A stretch of 64,000 nucleotides of DNA from Thiocystis violacea (GCF_016583565.1 NZ_NRRF01000015.1:18476-82475), one strand, 5' to 3'. Positions 1-9,629 are shown, numbered from the stretch's first letter. The notes: generated by a model from the letters alone, not told the origin. Program-made: numbers and translations.

Positions 1-113
1 GTGGAAAGCGCGCTCAGGCGGAACGGGTATTGGAGACGGCCTTGAAGGTCGGCGGGACTTTCGAGGAACGCGCTGAGGCTGAGGCTATGCTGAAGCGGCT
101 GAGCGGCAGCTGA
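1..113 (+). CDS. C-terminal tail of a TPR protein, probably PrsT
   Basis: Only the last 36 codons lie in the window, in the frame ending at the TGA at 111-113. The tail is charged and helical (VLETALKVGGTFEERAEAE, then MLKRLSGS), as in a terminal TPR helix pair. In XrtA/PEP-CTERM loci a large TPR lipoprotein, PrsT, is commonly found beside the PrsK kinase and PrsR regulator, both of which follow here after 1.4 kb. The assignment therefore rests on this short tail and on context. It could be another helical repeat protein. Confidence 0.45.
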   Translation, partial: GKRAQAERVLETALKVGGTFEERAEAEAMLKRLSGS

Positions 114-252
114 TTACAGTTCCTCAGTCTGCTTGCAAGCGTTTGCCCCTGGGATCCTGGAAGAACTCAGAGCTAGGCGCTTTCCGGGAATCCTCATACC
201 TCTATGCCTCGGACAATCGTTGTCGCTGTAGGCATTGGTCATCAGTTGAACC

Positions 253-284
253 GGTGGGGTGGGCGAGCGCGAGCGAAGCCCACC
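253..284. repeat. stem-loop intergenic repeat, copy 1
   Basis: A perfect 7-bp stem (GGTGGGC at 258-264, GCCCACC at 278-284) encloses a 13-base loop rich in GAGCG. Read on the opposite strand, the element at 49423-49449 has nearly the same layout (GGGTGG, then GCGCAGCGAA, then CCCA). Small palindromic elements of this kind are common between genes in proteobacteria; their role is unknown. Confidence 0.6.
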
Positions 285-492
285 GAATCCCGCGTCGTTG
301 TTGGTGCACTGTGCTGTGCTTGTCCCTACAGAATAGGCGCGAAAACCGCCGAAAAAATGTTCTCCACGACATCATTCGCGCGCAACCTATTGTTTTCCTG
401 GCCTGTCTAGCGAGCTTCGCAACCCCTGTGCTGAATAAGGCGTTCGAAGTGCCGCTCTCTGTCAAGCAGAGGGTTCTCTCTCTGGTCAACAG

Positions 493-702
493 TTACATCC
501 GTACTCTGCCGTTGGCTTGTTTTCTCTCTTCATAACAACTGGTTAGCAGGCAGTGGTAGACATTGCTTAGCACCTGTTCTCGAAAAGACGAAGGTGGGCT
601 GATGTTTCTCATTTCCTGCTCGTAGTAATCGATGCGCTGATTGATATCAGTTTCTTGTGCTGGGGAGTGCTCAATGGGTTTCATTGCGAATTCTGGTTTC
701 AT
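493..702 (-). CDS. small hypothetical protein, doubtful
   Basis: A 69-residue reading frame; a second ATG 18 bases downstream would give 63 residues. The product would be hydrophilic and fairly acidic-basic mixed, with no signal peptide or membrane segment and no motif I recognise. Codon choice is more A/T-rich than in the neighbouring genes, matching the low GC of this stretch. Neither ATG has a clear ribosome binding site. It may be a real acquired gene or chance. Confidence 0.25.
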   Translation of the reverse strand: MKPEFAMKPIEHSPAQETDINQRIDYYEQEMRNISPPSSFREQVLSNVYHCLLTSCYEERKQANGRVRM

Positions 703-1017
703 TGTGAATTTCTGCTGGCCAATAGGGTGAATTGCCGATCAGATGGATCATTTAAAACCTGCACGCTTGGGCGCTCCGAAGACGTCGACCTCCCGTCCGT
801 AACACGCCGTTCCGCTTAAGCCAGCCAACCAAACGAACGGCTAGCGATCTACTTGAGTCCGACGCTCATTCTGCTTTGTTAGATTCGAGTTTTCTCTATC
901 TATCTGATCTATAAAGCTCACGTTGGATCGCTCGCCTGATCATTGGGGCTATACTGCATGTAAAAGAGGCATTTGCGCCGCTGGGAGCAGCCGGCTTTCC
1001 GGGTAACAAAGTAGTAC

Positions 1018-1239
1018 TCATCGCTTTTTTGCAAAGTGGCGCGCGGTATGCCTGTTCAGGTCGCGGTAGACTGAATGGAGGCCCAGATGTCTCACATGGA
1101 AACGCACATATGATGCCAGTGCTTCCATGCGTTGTGTCCGTTGGATAATGGCCGCGAGTGGCTTTATGCTGCATTGAGAAACCGGCGGTCTGACTCCGTG
1201 CGACCAGCGCTTCGTTCGAAAGTCCGAAAACAGCTGCAT
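1018..1239 (-). CDS. small basic hypothetical protein, doubtful
   Basis: A 73-residue frame beginning at an ATG with AAAAGG seven bases upstream, a plausible ribosome binding site. The product is strongly basic and rich in Arg, His and Lys, with no recognisable domain. No neighbour on the same strand supports it. It could be a remnant of a DNA-binding or recombinase gene, but nothing in the sequence proves that. Confidence 0.25.
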   Translation of the reverse strand: MQLFSDFRTKRWSHGVRPPVSQCSIKPLAAIIQRTQRMEALASYVRFHVRHLGLHSVYRDLNRHTARHFAKKR

Positions 1240-1515
1240 CGCTTGACCTTTTGTTGACGGGTTTGCGCACAACGGTCGGGCTGGTCTTTCGATTTGCGAG
1301 ATCAATCAGTGTCCATTTGTGTCAGTTTTTGGCAGTGCCGATGTCAGAACTGGCAGCCGTTGGATCCTGTCTGAGGATAATGTACGACGACGCCGGCTTT
1401 ACGCGCGCGGCGCAAATTCACCAGTGGCAGTTGGTCGTCATTCTGTTCAGCTTCCGCAGCTTGTGTGTCATTATGATTTTTGAATCGCCATCTTGGTGAG
1501 ATATGGAATTCCAAT

Positions 1516-3834
1516 ATGTTTGAGGCATTCTACGGATTCAGTGTCGATCCCTTCCGCTTGATTCCCGATAACTCGGCTGTCTTCGAGCATCAAGGATTTT
1601 CTAAGGCGCGGTCTTATATCGATTACGCGCTGCTGCGTGGCGAGGGGTTCGTCATGATTACTGGCAGCCCGGGTACGGGTAAGACAACCCTGATCAAGAA
1701 TGTGCAGTCGAGAATGGCTGATTCTGATATCCGGATGGCGGTGGTTTCCAATCCGCGTTTGGAGCCTGAGGATCTGCTGAGAATGGCGGCCAATGCATTC
1801 GGCGTGGACGTGGGCGAGCAATATAGTAAGTCCAATTTGCTATTGAGGCTGACGGAGTTTTTTCTTTCTCAGCGCCGTGCGGGTGGACGCGCATTGCTGA
1901 TCGTCGATGAGGCGCAAGATCTCTCGGCATCCGCGCTCGAGGAGTTGCGGCTGCTCACGAATCTTGAGCATTTGGACGTGGCACTCCTGCAGATCCTTTT
2001 AGTGGGACAGGCGTCGCTGCGTGACCTGGTTCGTAGCGAGGGAATGGAGCAACTGCATCAGCGGATCGTAGCGGCCTGGCAGTTGGCGCCGCTTGAGCCC
2101 CGCGAGACGGTTGGCTATGTCCGCGATCGGTTGGAAAGGGCAGGGTGGCGCGGCGATCCGTCCTTTCAGCCGGGTGTGTTGAGGGCGATTCATGAGTTCA
2201 GTGTCGGCGTGCCGCGCCTGATCAATCTCGTTTGTGGTCGCCTGTTGCTGCGTGGATTTTGCTTGGAATCGCACGAGCTAGGCATCGCTGACGTCAACTG
2301 CGTCATCGGCGAACTGCGCGATGAGGGACTCACCCCGAGAACCCTGAGTGCGAAAGATGCTCGGTCTGACGGTTCCCCCGTTGAAGGTCGTGCCGACGCG
2401 GCCGGCGCGAGTACTTCCAGGGTAGAGGGCGGAGTGTCGGCGGACGATGACGTCACCGATTGGTCCTTGCTTGATCAGGGGCTGGCGATGGAGGGTGCGC
2501 CCGCTGCGCACCCGGTCCCCGCTTCATGCACGTCCGTTGAGAACGAGTTGGCGGCGCAGATGGAGTCGGTTTCCCTAGCCGGCGCCGAATTGGACGCCGA
2601 GGCTTCCGTCGACGAGGCAGGTCACGATCAGGAGCATGGGCACCTGGGGGGGGGCGACGATCCGGGTGGTGCGCCTGAAGCTGCGTCGATGCCCTTGTCC
2701 GAACTTCCCGAGTCGAACCCGATTCTAGTCTGTGAGGATTCCTTCCGCGCGGAGTCGGTTCAGGATTGGGGCGATGAGCAGACTGGCTACAAGGCGATTG
2801 CGGAGGCCTACGAGCCACACAGAGGCGCTGCTGGTTCGAGGCGGCCGGTGATCTATGCGCTGGTTGCCCTGGCTGTCGTGGGGGCGGCGATGGGTGGAGC
2901 CTATTGGCTTTTCCCAGAAAACTGGAATCGGTTGGTGAAGTCCGCCGAGCACTGGGTGGAGACTGGGGCCGCCAGACTCTCGCAGTTGTCTGGTTGGTCT
3001 CGCGATGCGGCTAGGGTGAGCCCCGATGGCACCGCAGGGCCGCCGCAGCCGGTGGCGGGAGGGTTAGAAGTCTCGCTCCCTGGCGCGCAGGAGAATATCT
3101 CGACAGTCGCCTCGAATAGTCGGCCGGTTGCTGCCACGGATGAGGTGGATCTCATCCGAGATCTTGAGGATCGGCGCCCTGCGGCCCAACTGGACGAATC
3201 CTCCGAACCGACTCCGCCCGCCCCTGATGGCGCGCTCGCCCGATCTCCCTCCGTTAAAGGCGCGTTGAATGAGCCAAATGAACAGGTCGACCAGGAAGGA
3301 GGATTCACTGAGTCGGCGGACAGACGAGCAGACGGTCGGTTCGCCGAGCCTAAACAGGGCACCCTTGATGTCGATGCGAGTCCTGGGGTCAGCGGAGGCG
3401 TTCCCGAGGCGGTTGGCGGTGAGGCCGAGAAGGGGACGACTCGCCGGCGAGCAGCCGTGGGCACGCTGCTCTTGGTCGAGGTGGCGTTCCAGTTCAATCG
3501 ATCGGTGATCGGTGCGCGATTTGCCAAAGCCCTCGACGAGGTAGCGGCGCTCATGGATGAGTCAAGTCTGACGACCGCCGACATTCAAGGCTTCACCGAC
3601 GGCATCGGAGACCCGCGCTATAACGACATGCTGGCGCGTCGGCGGGCGCAGGCCGTTGCGGACTATCTGATTAAGCGAGGCATTGACAGTGAGCGCTTGT
3701 CCGTTTTTGGCAGCGACGTCAATGCCGCCGGGGGAGATGCCAACGGCGCGGGCGCGGTCACCGAGAAGGGTGCTGCCGGGCGGACGGTGGAGGTCAGGGT
3801 CCTCGGGCCGATCGATGGGGCGCGATCTGGCTGA
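1516..3834 (+). CDS. XrtA/PEP-CTERM-associated secretion ATPase fused to an OmpA-like domain
   Basis: 772 residues. The ATG at 1516 is chosen over the in-frame codon at 1480 because MFEAFYGF is the usual opening of the GspA/ExeA-type ATPase family. The AAA module carries Walker A GSPGTGKTT (about 50-58) and Walker B LLIVDEAQ (about 127-134). After residue 270 comes a long acidic, low-complexity linker, one membrane segment (about 443-466), a second linker, and a C-terminal OmpA-like peptidoglycan-binding domain (about 655-770) with GFTDGIGDPRYN and ARRRAQAV motifs. XrtA-linked ATPases are usually about 270-350 residues, so this protein is more than twice the normal size. It would join a cytoplasmic ATPase to the cell wall. 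Its stop overlaps the start of prsK (TGATG). Confidence 0.85.
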   Translation: MFEAFYGFSVDPFRLIPDNSAVFEHQGFSKARSYIDYALLRGEGFVMITGSPGTGKTTLIKNVQSRMADSDIRMAVVSNPRLEPEDLLRMAANAFGVDVGEQYSKSNLLLRLTEFFLSQRRAGGRALLIVDEAQDLSASALEELRLLTNLEHLDVALLQILLVGQASLRDLVRSEGMEQLHQRIVAAWQLAPLEPRETVGYVRDRLERAGWRGDPSFQPGVLRAIHEFSVGVPRLINLVCGRLLLRGFCLESHELGIADVNCVIGELRDEGLTPRTLSAKDARSDGSPVEGRADAAGASTSRVEGGVSADDDVTDWSLLDQGLAMEGAPAAHPVPASCTSVENELAAQMESVSLAGAELDAEASVDEAGHDQEHGHLGGGDDPGGAPEAASMPLSELPESNPILVCEDSFRAESVQDWGDEQTGYKAIAEAYEPHRGAAGSRRPVIYALVALAVVGAAMGGAYWLFPENWNRLVKSAEHWVETGAARLSQLSGWSRDAARVSPDGTAGPPQPVAGGLEVSLPGAQENISTVASNSRPVAATDEVDLIRDLEDRRPAAQLDESSEPTPPAPDGALARSPSVKGALNEPNEQVDQEGGFTESADRRADGRFAEPKQGTLDVDASPGVSGGVPEAVGGEAEKGTTRRRAAVGTLLLVEVAFQFNRSVIGARFAKALDEVAALMDESSLTTADIQGFTDGIGDPRYNDMLARRRAQAVADYLIKRGIDSERLSVFGSDVNAAGGDANGAGAVTEKGAAGRTVEVRVLGPIDGARSG

Positions 3835-5939
3835 TGTCTGCGTCCATGACGGCCGGTGCCCTGAGTTATTTGCTGGCCCTGTTGGCCTATCTGCTCCTGG
3901 CTATTCTGCTTGTGACGGCATGGCGCGGGCGTCTAACGGGGTTGCTCGCCGTCGTGGCGGTTGTGGCGAGCTTGCCCTGGGCGGCGGTCGGTGTTGTCGC
4001 CGGCATGGGCGTGAGCCTTTCGGATGGCTTGTTCGGGAGCGTTGAACTGGCGCGCAATGGGGGCTGGTTCCTCTTCCTGACCGCGATCCTGGTGGCTGAG
4101 TATGATCGCGCGAGTTCGCGGTTCTGGAATGTGGCGGCTTGGTCGGTCATCGCGCTCGGTGGGTTGCTCGCGCTGTTCATCCCGCTCGCTCTCCCTTCAA
4201 TCGGGTTGGCGGCGAGCGATCGGGTAGATGTCGTCTTGTTCGCTGGAATTCTTGAGGCCGTTTTTGGACTCTTGTTAGTCGAGCAGGTGTTTCGCAATCG
4301 GCTACCGGCGCGGCGCTGGGAGATAAAGCATCTCTGCCTCGGGTTGGGTGCGGTGTTTGTTTACGACCTCTTCTTCTATTCGGACGGCCTGCTGATGCAG
4401 CACCTCGATGAGCATGCCTGGGAGGCGCGTGGTCTCGTCAATGCTTTGATCGTTCCGCTCATCGCGGTTTCTGCGGCGAGAAACCCCGCTTGGTCACTGG
4501 ATGTGCATGTGTCGCGGAGCGTCGTGTTCCATTCTGCGACCTTGTCGGGTGCCGGCCTTTATCTGATGGCGATGGCGGCGGCGGGATATTGGATTCGACT
4601 CTTCGGTGGTGCTTGGAGCGCCGTGCTCCAGATCGTCTTCCTATTTTCTGCTGGGGTATTGCTGCTGCTGTTGCTTTTCTCGGGTCAATTACGGGCCCGC
4701 GCGCGGGTTTGGGTGAGTCGGCATTTCTTTAGTTTCAAGTACGATTATCGTGAGGAGTGGCTAAGGTTCACCGAGGCCCTGTCGCAGGGTGGCATGAACC
4801 TGCCGCGGGCCGTCGTGGGCGCGCTCGGGGAGATCGTTGATAGCCCGACAGGCATGCTCTGGGCGCGGCATGAAGGCGGCGACTTTGAACTGCTGGAGCG
4901 CAACGGTCTTTCCGAGACGCGGATTTCAACGATGCGCGGAGAAGATTCGCTGGTCCGTTTTCTCGAGCGCTCGGGTTGGATCGTGGAGATCGACGAATGG
5001 CGGCGGTCATCCGAGGTCTATGAGAATGTGGAAATGCCCGATTGGCTGCGCGATTCCTCCGCGTTCTGGCTGCTGGTCCCATTAGTCAATCGCGAGGAAC
5101 TCTGTGGCTTCGTGGTTCTGGGGCGTCCGCGCGTCCCACGCTCGATCAACTGGGAGGATCGTGCCTTGCTGAAGACCGCTGGCCGTCAGGCGGCAAGCCA
5201 TGTAGCCCGGTATCTGTCCGACCGAGCGCTGATGCGCGCGCGCCAGTTCGAGGCATTCAATCAACTTTCGGCCTACGTGGCGCATGATCTCAAGAATTTG
5301 CTGGCCCAACAGTCATTGATTCTGTCCAATGCTGAGCGGCACAAGCAGAATCCTGCGTTTGTCGAGGATGTGCTGCAAACGATCAGGACCTCGGTCGATC
5401 GCATGAATCGTCTCATGGCCCAGTTGCGAACTGGAGTTCGGGGCGGGGAACTCTCCCAGACCGATCTGGAGGCGCTGATCCGCGAGACGATCGACAGGCA
5501 TGCCGATCGCGCTCCGATTCCTCGCGTGGAGATTTTGGCTGGAGATTTGCTTGTAAACACGGACAAGGAACAGCTGCGAACGATTGTTGGGCATATCCTG
5601 CAGAATGCACGGGAGGCCACGGGACCCGATGGTTCTGTGGTTGTGCGTGTGATTGAGGAGGCTCATGGCGTCACGATCGAAATCGAGGATGATGGAGTGG
5701 GGATGTCGGACGAGTTCATTCGCGATCGCCTGTTTCGTCCCTTTGATTCCACCAAGGGTTTGACCGGGATGGGGATAGGGGCCTTCGAGGCCCGCGAGAT
5801 GGTGCGCCGGCTGGGCGGTGAATTGGCGGTCGAGAGCAAGCCTGGGCGTGGAACGCTGTTTCGGGTCTATCTGCCCCGCCGTGATATCGTGGGACGCCAA
5901 GCGGCGTGCGTTCCCAAGCCGTCGGAGACGGCGGTATGA
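3834..5939 (+). CDS. prsK: XrtA/PEP-CTERM system sensor histidine kinase PrsK
   Basis: 701 residues. The N-terminal 290 residues form a run of membrane helices, a GAF-like domain follows (about 330-470), and the C-terminus is a histidine kinase. The phospho-acceptor is His483 in AYVAHDLKNLL, followed by the ATP-binding N box (ILQNAREATG), G1 (DDGVGM) and G2 (TGMGIGAFEAREM) motifs. This layout is that of PrsK, which pairs with PrsR to control exopolysaccharide and PEP-CTERM protein genes. The start overlaps the ATPase stop, and the stop overlaps the prsR start (ATGA), so the three genes are probably translationally coupled. The signal sensed is unknown. Confidence 0.9.
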   Translation: MSASMTAGALSYLLALLAYLLLAILLVTAWRGRLTGLLAVVAVVASLPWAAVGVVAGMGVSLSDGLFGSVELARNGGWFLFLTAILVAEYDRASSRFWNVAAWSVIALGGLLALFIPLALPSIGLAASDRVDVVLFAGILEAVFGLLLVEQVFRNRLPARRWEIKHLCLGLGAVFVYDLFFYSDGLLMQHLDEHAWEARGLVNALIVPLIAVSAARNPAWSLDVHVSRSVVFHSATLSGAGLYLMAMAAAGYWIRLFGGAWSAVLQIVFLFSAGVLLLLLLFSGQLRARARVWVSRHFFSFKYDYREEWLRFTEALSQGGMNLPRAVVGALGEIVDSPTGMLWARHEGGDFELLERNGLSETRISTMRGEDSLVRFLERSGWIVEIDEWRRSSEVYENVEMPDWLRDSSAFWLLVPLVNREELCGFVVLGRPRVPRSINWEDRALLKTAGRQAASHVARYLSDRALMRARQFEAFNQLSAYVAHDLKNLLAQQSLILSNAERHKQNPAFVEDVLQTIRTSVDRMNRLMAQLRTGVRGGELSQTDLEALIRETIDRHADRAPIPRVEILAGDLLVNTDKEQLRTIVGHILQNAREATGPDGSVVVRVIEEAHGVTIEIEDDGVGMSDEFIRDRLFRPFDSTKGLTGMGIGAFEAREMVRRLGGELAVESKPGRGTLFRVYLPRRDIVGRQAACVPKPSETAV

Positions 5940-7294
5940 AGGGCGCTGCAAAGCCGTTGCTTGTGATCGAGGATGATCTGGGACTGCAAAGTCAATTGCG
6001 CTGGTGCTTCGATGGTTTCGATGTAGCCGTGGCATCGGATCGCCGGGAGGCGCTGGCGCAGGTGCGCCGGCATCGGCCGAGCGTGGTCACGCTCGATCTT
6101 GGTTTGCCGCCTGATCCTGGTGGCGTGAGCGAGGGCATGGCGACCTTGGCTGAGATTATGGAACTCGTGCCTCAGACCAAGGTGATTGTGGTGACAGGTA
6201 ACGATGATCGCCCGAATGCGGTCAAGGCGATTGCTCTCGGCGCCTATGATTTCTATCCGAAGCCGATCGACTCGGTGACACTGAACCTGGTCGCCGAGCG
6301 TGCGCATCGTCTCTTTGAGCTAGAGTCCGAGAATCGAAAGCTTCGACAGCTGAGTGTGGATGAGCCGTTGCGAGGTGTCATTGCCACGAGCCCACAGATG
6401 CTCAAGGCCTGTCGTGCCGTCGAAAAGGTGGCGGAGGCGGACGTGACCGTCCTCATCCTTGGCGAGAGCGGAACCGGCAAGGAACTCTTCGCGCGTGCGC
6501 TGCATGAGCGCAGTCCCCGAGCCTCTGGCAGGTTGGTTGCGATTAATTGCGCAGCGATTCCGGAGAATCTGCTAGAGAGCGAGCTGTTCGGCTATGAGAA
6601 AGGTGCCTTTACCGGCGCGATCAAGCAGACTTTAGGCAAGATCGAGTACGCGAATGGCGGGACGCTGTTCCTGGATGAGATTGGCGATCTGCCGCAGCCG
6701 CTCCAGGCGAAGCTTCTGCGTTTCTTGCAGGAGCGGGTTATCGAGCGTCTGGGCGGGAGAAAAGAGATAGCGCTCGATCTGCGCGTTGTTTGCGCGACGC
6801 ATCAGGATCTGGAATCGCAAGTCGCGTTGGGTCAATTCAGGGAGGATCTTTACTACCGTATCAGCGAGGTGACTATTCGCTTACCCGCGCTCAGAGAGCG
6901 GGAGGGGGATGCGCTGGTTCTGGCACGAGCTTTCCTCGACCAATACAATGCCGAATATGGCAGATCGCTCTTCGGCTTCACTAAAGACGCATTGGCCGCA
7001 ATCGAGCAGTATGGCTGGCCAGGGAATGTTCGTGAAATCGAGAGCCGCATCAAGCGTGCCGTGATCATGGCGGAGGGTCGTCAACTGTCGTCCGAAGATC
7101 TCGATTTGGAGGCAGGTGAGAGTCTGGCTCCTCTCTGTCTCCAGGAAGTGCGAGATCAGGCGGAGTTGCTCGCCTTGCGTCAGGCTCTCGGTAGAGCCGA
7201 TGGTAATATGACCCTGGCCGCCCAAATGTTGGGCATCACTCGCCCCACCTTGTATCGTTTGCTTGAAAAGTTCGATATGAATTCGGCTGACTAG
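5936..7294 (+). CDS. prsR: PEP-CTERM-box response regulator PrsR, sigma-54 activator
   Basis: 452 residues. The ATG at 5936 overlaps the prsK stop. It has a receiver domain with the likely phospho-accepting Asp54 (VTLDLGLP). Next comes a sigma-54 interaction AAA domain with Walker A GESGTGKE from residue 176 and the GAFTGA loop near 223, which contacts sigma-54. A Fis-type helix-turn-helix lies at the C-terminus (MTLAAQMLGITRPTLYRLL). PrsR is the known partner of PrsK and drives sigma-54-dependent PEP-CTERM genes. All key residues look intact. A 10-bp perfect palindrome at 7348-7357 lies in the short gap before the next gene. Confidence 0.92.
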   Translation: MKGAAKPLLVIEDDLGLQSQLRWCFDGFDVAVASDRREALAQVRRHRPSVVTLDLGLPPDPGGVSEGMATLAEIMELVPQTKVIVVTGNDDRPNAVKAIALGAYDFYPKPIDSVTLNLVAERAHRLFELESENRKLRQLSVDEPLRGVIATSPQMLKACRAVEKVAEADVTVLILGESGTGKELFARALHERSPRASGRLVAINCAAIPENLLESELFGYEKGAFTGAIKQTLGKIEYANGGTLFLDEIGDLPQPLQAKLLRFLQERVIERLGGRKEIALDLRVVCATHQDLESQVALGQFREDLYYRISEVTIRLPALREREGDALVLARAFLDQYNAEYGRSLFGFTKDALAAIEQYGWPGNVREIESRIKRAVIMAEGRQLSSEDLDLEAGESLAPLCLQEVRDQAELLALRQALGRADGNMTLAAQMLGITRPTLYRLLEKFDMNSAD

Positions 7295-7376
7295 CCTCTA
7301 CGGGCGATCCGTGTTGCCAATGAGAGTTTGATGCCAGAGAGGCGTGTGTCTATAGACGCATTTGGAAAAGGGGATA

Positions 7377-8030
7377 ATGCAATTGAGAATTAATTTTGGA
7401 TCCTTGAAGTGCGGTGCTGCGCTGATGACTGCGTGCATCGTGCTTCTAAACCTGGGCTGTGCCTCCTTCAAGGCCAAGTATCCGCCGGTGCCTCTCGATC
7501 AACGCGACATAACGGTGCAAGACGGTTATTTCTACGAGATCGCCCCAGGGGATCAGGTCAATATCTTCGTCTGGGGATTCGAGGAGCTTTCTGGTTCCGT
7601 GCCCGTGCGGCCTGATGGGATGTTGACGACACCGCTGATCGAAGATGTCCCTGCCAGCGGGAAAACGCCGACGCAACTCGCCCGCGATCTTGAAAAGCAG
7701 TTTGCGGTTTATGTGCGCTACCCGATCGTGACCGTCATCGTCAATGGCTTCGTGGGGCTGCCGAGTCAGCAAGTCCGCGTGGTGGGTGAGGCCGGGAAGC
7801 CGGCTGCTGTGCCGTTTCGAAAACACATGACGTTGCTGGACCTCATGGTTGAGGTCGGCGGACTGACCGAGTTCGCGGCTGGCAACAAAGCTATCCTTGT
7901 GCGCTACGCCAACGGGCAGCAGCGTCAATACTCTGTTCGCTTGGATGATCTGATTCGACGTGGGATCATCAAAGAAAACTTGGGTCTGTTGCCAGGCGAT
8001 ATCTTAATCATTCCAGAATCCTGGTTTTGA
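7377..8030 (+). CDS. XrtA-associated polysaccharide export lipoprotein (Wza-like)
   Basis: 217 residues. It starts at the ATG at 7377 behind AAAAGGGG; the in-frame TTG at 7362 is less likely. The signal peptide ends in a lipobox (LNLGC, Cys28). The mature protein has the polysaccharide-export domain (YEIAPGDQVNIFVWG) and a SLBB-like repeat (VRVVGEAGKPAAVPF). Proteins of this family form the periplasmic and outer-membrane channel for exopolysaccharide export. It is followed by its usual partners, the chain-length protein, autokinase and barrel, in the same orientation. The spacing to prsR is 82 bases. Confidence 0.88.
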   Translation: MQLRINFGSLKCGAALMTACIVLLNLGCASFKAKYPPVPLDQRDITVQDGYFYEIAPGDQVNIFVWGFEELSGSVPVRPDGMLTTPLIEDVPASGKTPTQLARDLEKQFAVYVRYPIVTVIVNGFVGLPSQQVRVVGEAGKPAAVPFRKHMTLLDLMVEVGGLTEFAAGNKAILVRYANGQQRQYSVRLDDLIRRGIIKENLGLLPGDILIIPESWF

Positions 8031-8087
8031 GGATTTCGCGAATCGGCTAAATGGTTATCTGCTGGAAAATCTGGCAAGTGAACAGCT

Positions 8088-9629
8088 ATGCATGACTTGT
8101 TATTGCAATTGTTCTCCTATGTTCGGGGGATGTGGCGCTATCGTTGGCTAGCACTTACGGTCGCATGGCTGATTGCCATCTCGGGCTGGGTCTACGTATC
8201 CAGGTTGCCCGATGAATACAAGGCATCGGCCCGTGTTTTCGTCGATACGAACAGCGTGTTGAGGCCTCTTCTGCAGGGCTTGGCGATACAGCCGGATCTC
8301 GTTCAGCGCGTGGCCTTGATGAGCCGTATGCTGCTCAGCCGGCCGAATCTCGAGCGGATCGCACGCATGAGCGATCTGGATCTGGGCGTGCGTACCGAGC
8401 GCGACAAGGAGCTAATGCTTGATCAAATGCTCGAAAAAATACAACTCGCCGGCGATCGTTCCAATCCTTCGCTTTATAGAGTCTCTTTCGAACATCGCGA
8501 TCCGAATCGCGCGAAACAGGTTGTTCAGTCGCTGGTGACTGTTTTTATCGAGCAGGCGCTCGTCGGAAACGATGCCTCGACATCCACGGCACACGACTTT
8601 CTCGAGCAAGAGATCGCCGACTACGAGTCGCGACTCAGACAGTCGGAAAAGGAGCTGGCCGATTTCAAGCGTGAGAATGCGGGTGTCTTGCCTGGCGAAC
8701 AGGTGAACTACTACACGAACCTGGAGCAGGAGAAGGCCGCCCTCAAAGACGCGGAATTGGCGCTGCGCGAGGCGATTTGGCGGCGCGACGAGTTGGGTTA
8801 TCAGATCGAAAGCGAGGATCAGATCGTTCAGAACAACTTCGATCTCACGCCGCTTCAGCAGGCGGAGGACCCGCGTATCATCGCTATGCAAACGAAACTG
8901 GATGAATTGCTGTTGCGCTTCACGGATCGGCATCCGAACGTGATCCAGTTGCGTCGCCAGATCGATGAGCTGCGTGAAAGCAATCGGCAGCAGTTGCGGA
9001 CGAACGGCGGATCCCAGTTGGCTTCGAATGTGCCGGCCAATACGGTCTATGGAAACCTTCGGGTTGCGCTCAGCGAGGCTGATACCCAGGTTGCAGCCTT
9101 AACCGCGCGCGTCGGAGACTATAAGAAACGGGTCAAGCAACTCGGCGACAAGATCGACAGCATTCCGACGATCGAAGCCAGGCTCAAGCAGTTGACCAGG
9201 AACTACTCGACGATCGCTGCGCAACACAATGAATTGCTGAAACGTCGTGAATCGGCAAGACTTTCGACCGAAGTCGAGAAGACAGTTGACGGCGCTAAGT
9301 TTCGTGTGGTCGATCCGCCGTTCGCACCTTCAAAACCATCGGCTCCGAATCGCTTGGCCCTTTCCGCTGCCGTTTTGTTGATTGCCATCGGTGGCGGACT
9401 GGCAAGCGCACTCGGGATGGATCTGCTGCGACCCATCTATGACGAGCGGCATATCCTTTATCAAGAGACAGGAATTCCCGTGCTCGGTAGTGTGGGGCTC
9501 GTGATGTCTAGTGCGCAACGCCGTAGGGAACGTTTGATGTTGATACCCTTTGTAGCCGCAAGTGCAAGCCTGGTCGTCGGCTTCATTCTCGTGGCTAAGG
9601 GTTTACCGATGCTCCTGGGGCAGGTCTAG
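8088..9629 (+). CDS. XrtA system chain-length determinant (Wzc N-terminal-like)
   Basis: 513 residues with one membrane helix near the start (about 20-36), a long periplasmic section with predicted coiled coil (heptad-rich stretches around 165-380), the conserved proline-rich stretch PPFAPSKPSAPNR, and a C-terminal pair of membrane helices. This is the transmembrane co-polymerase half of a Wzc-type system; the kinase half is encoded separately by the next gene. It would set polysaccharide chain length and link synthesis to export. Confidence 0.9.
   Translation: MHDLLLQLFSYVRGMWRYRWLALTVAWLIAISGWVYVSRLPDEYKASARVFVDTNSVLRPLLQGLAIQPDLVQRVALMSRMLLSRPNLERIARMSDLDLGVRTERDKELMLDQMLEKIQLAGDRSNPSLYRVSFEHRDPNRAKQVVQSLVTVFIEQALVGNDASTSTAHDFLEQEIADYESRLRQSEKELADFKRENAGVLPGEQVNYYTNLEQEKAALKDAELALREAIWRRDELGYQIESEDQIVQNNFDLTPLQQAEDPRIIAMQTKLDELLLRFTDRHPNVIQLRRQIDELRESNRQQLRTNGGSQLASNVPANTVYGNLRVALSEADTQVAALTARVGDYKKRVKQLGDKIDSIPTIEARLKQLTRNYSTIAAQHNELLKRRESARLSTEVEKTVDGAKFRVVDPPFAPSKPSAPNRLALSAAVLLIAIGGGLASALGMDLLRPIYDERHILYQETGIPVLGSVGLVMSSAQRRRERLMLIPFVAASASLVVGFILVAKGLPMLLGQV

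Larger units (their letters stand above)
114..1515. other. long intergenic stretch, lower GC than its surroundings
   Basis: About 1.4 kb between the TPR protein and the ATPase. It is visibly richer in A/T than the genes on either side and has no convincing long gene. It holds one stem-loop repeat (253-284) and two short minus-strand reading frames (493-702 and 1018-1239), listed separately with low confidence. The promoter for the downstream XrtA operon should lie near its right end, but I could not pick a clear sigma-70 or sigma-54 site. Confidence 0.6.

Noticed and set aside
8069..8087. TGGC-N9-GC pattern just upstream of the chain-length gene as a sigma-54 promoter
   Set aside because: The GG and GC spacing fits, but the -12 box lacks TT, and the start codon would be within a few bases of the transcription start.
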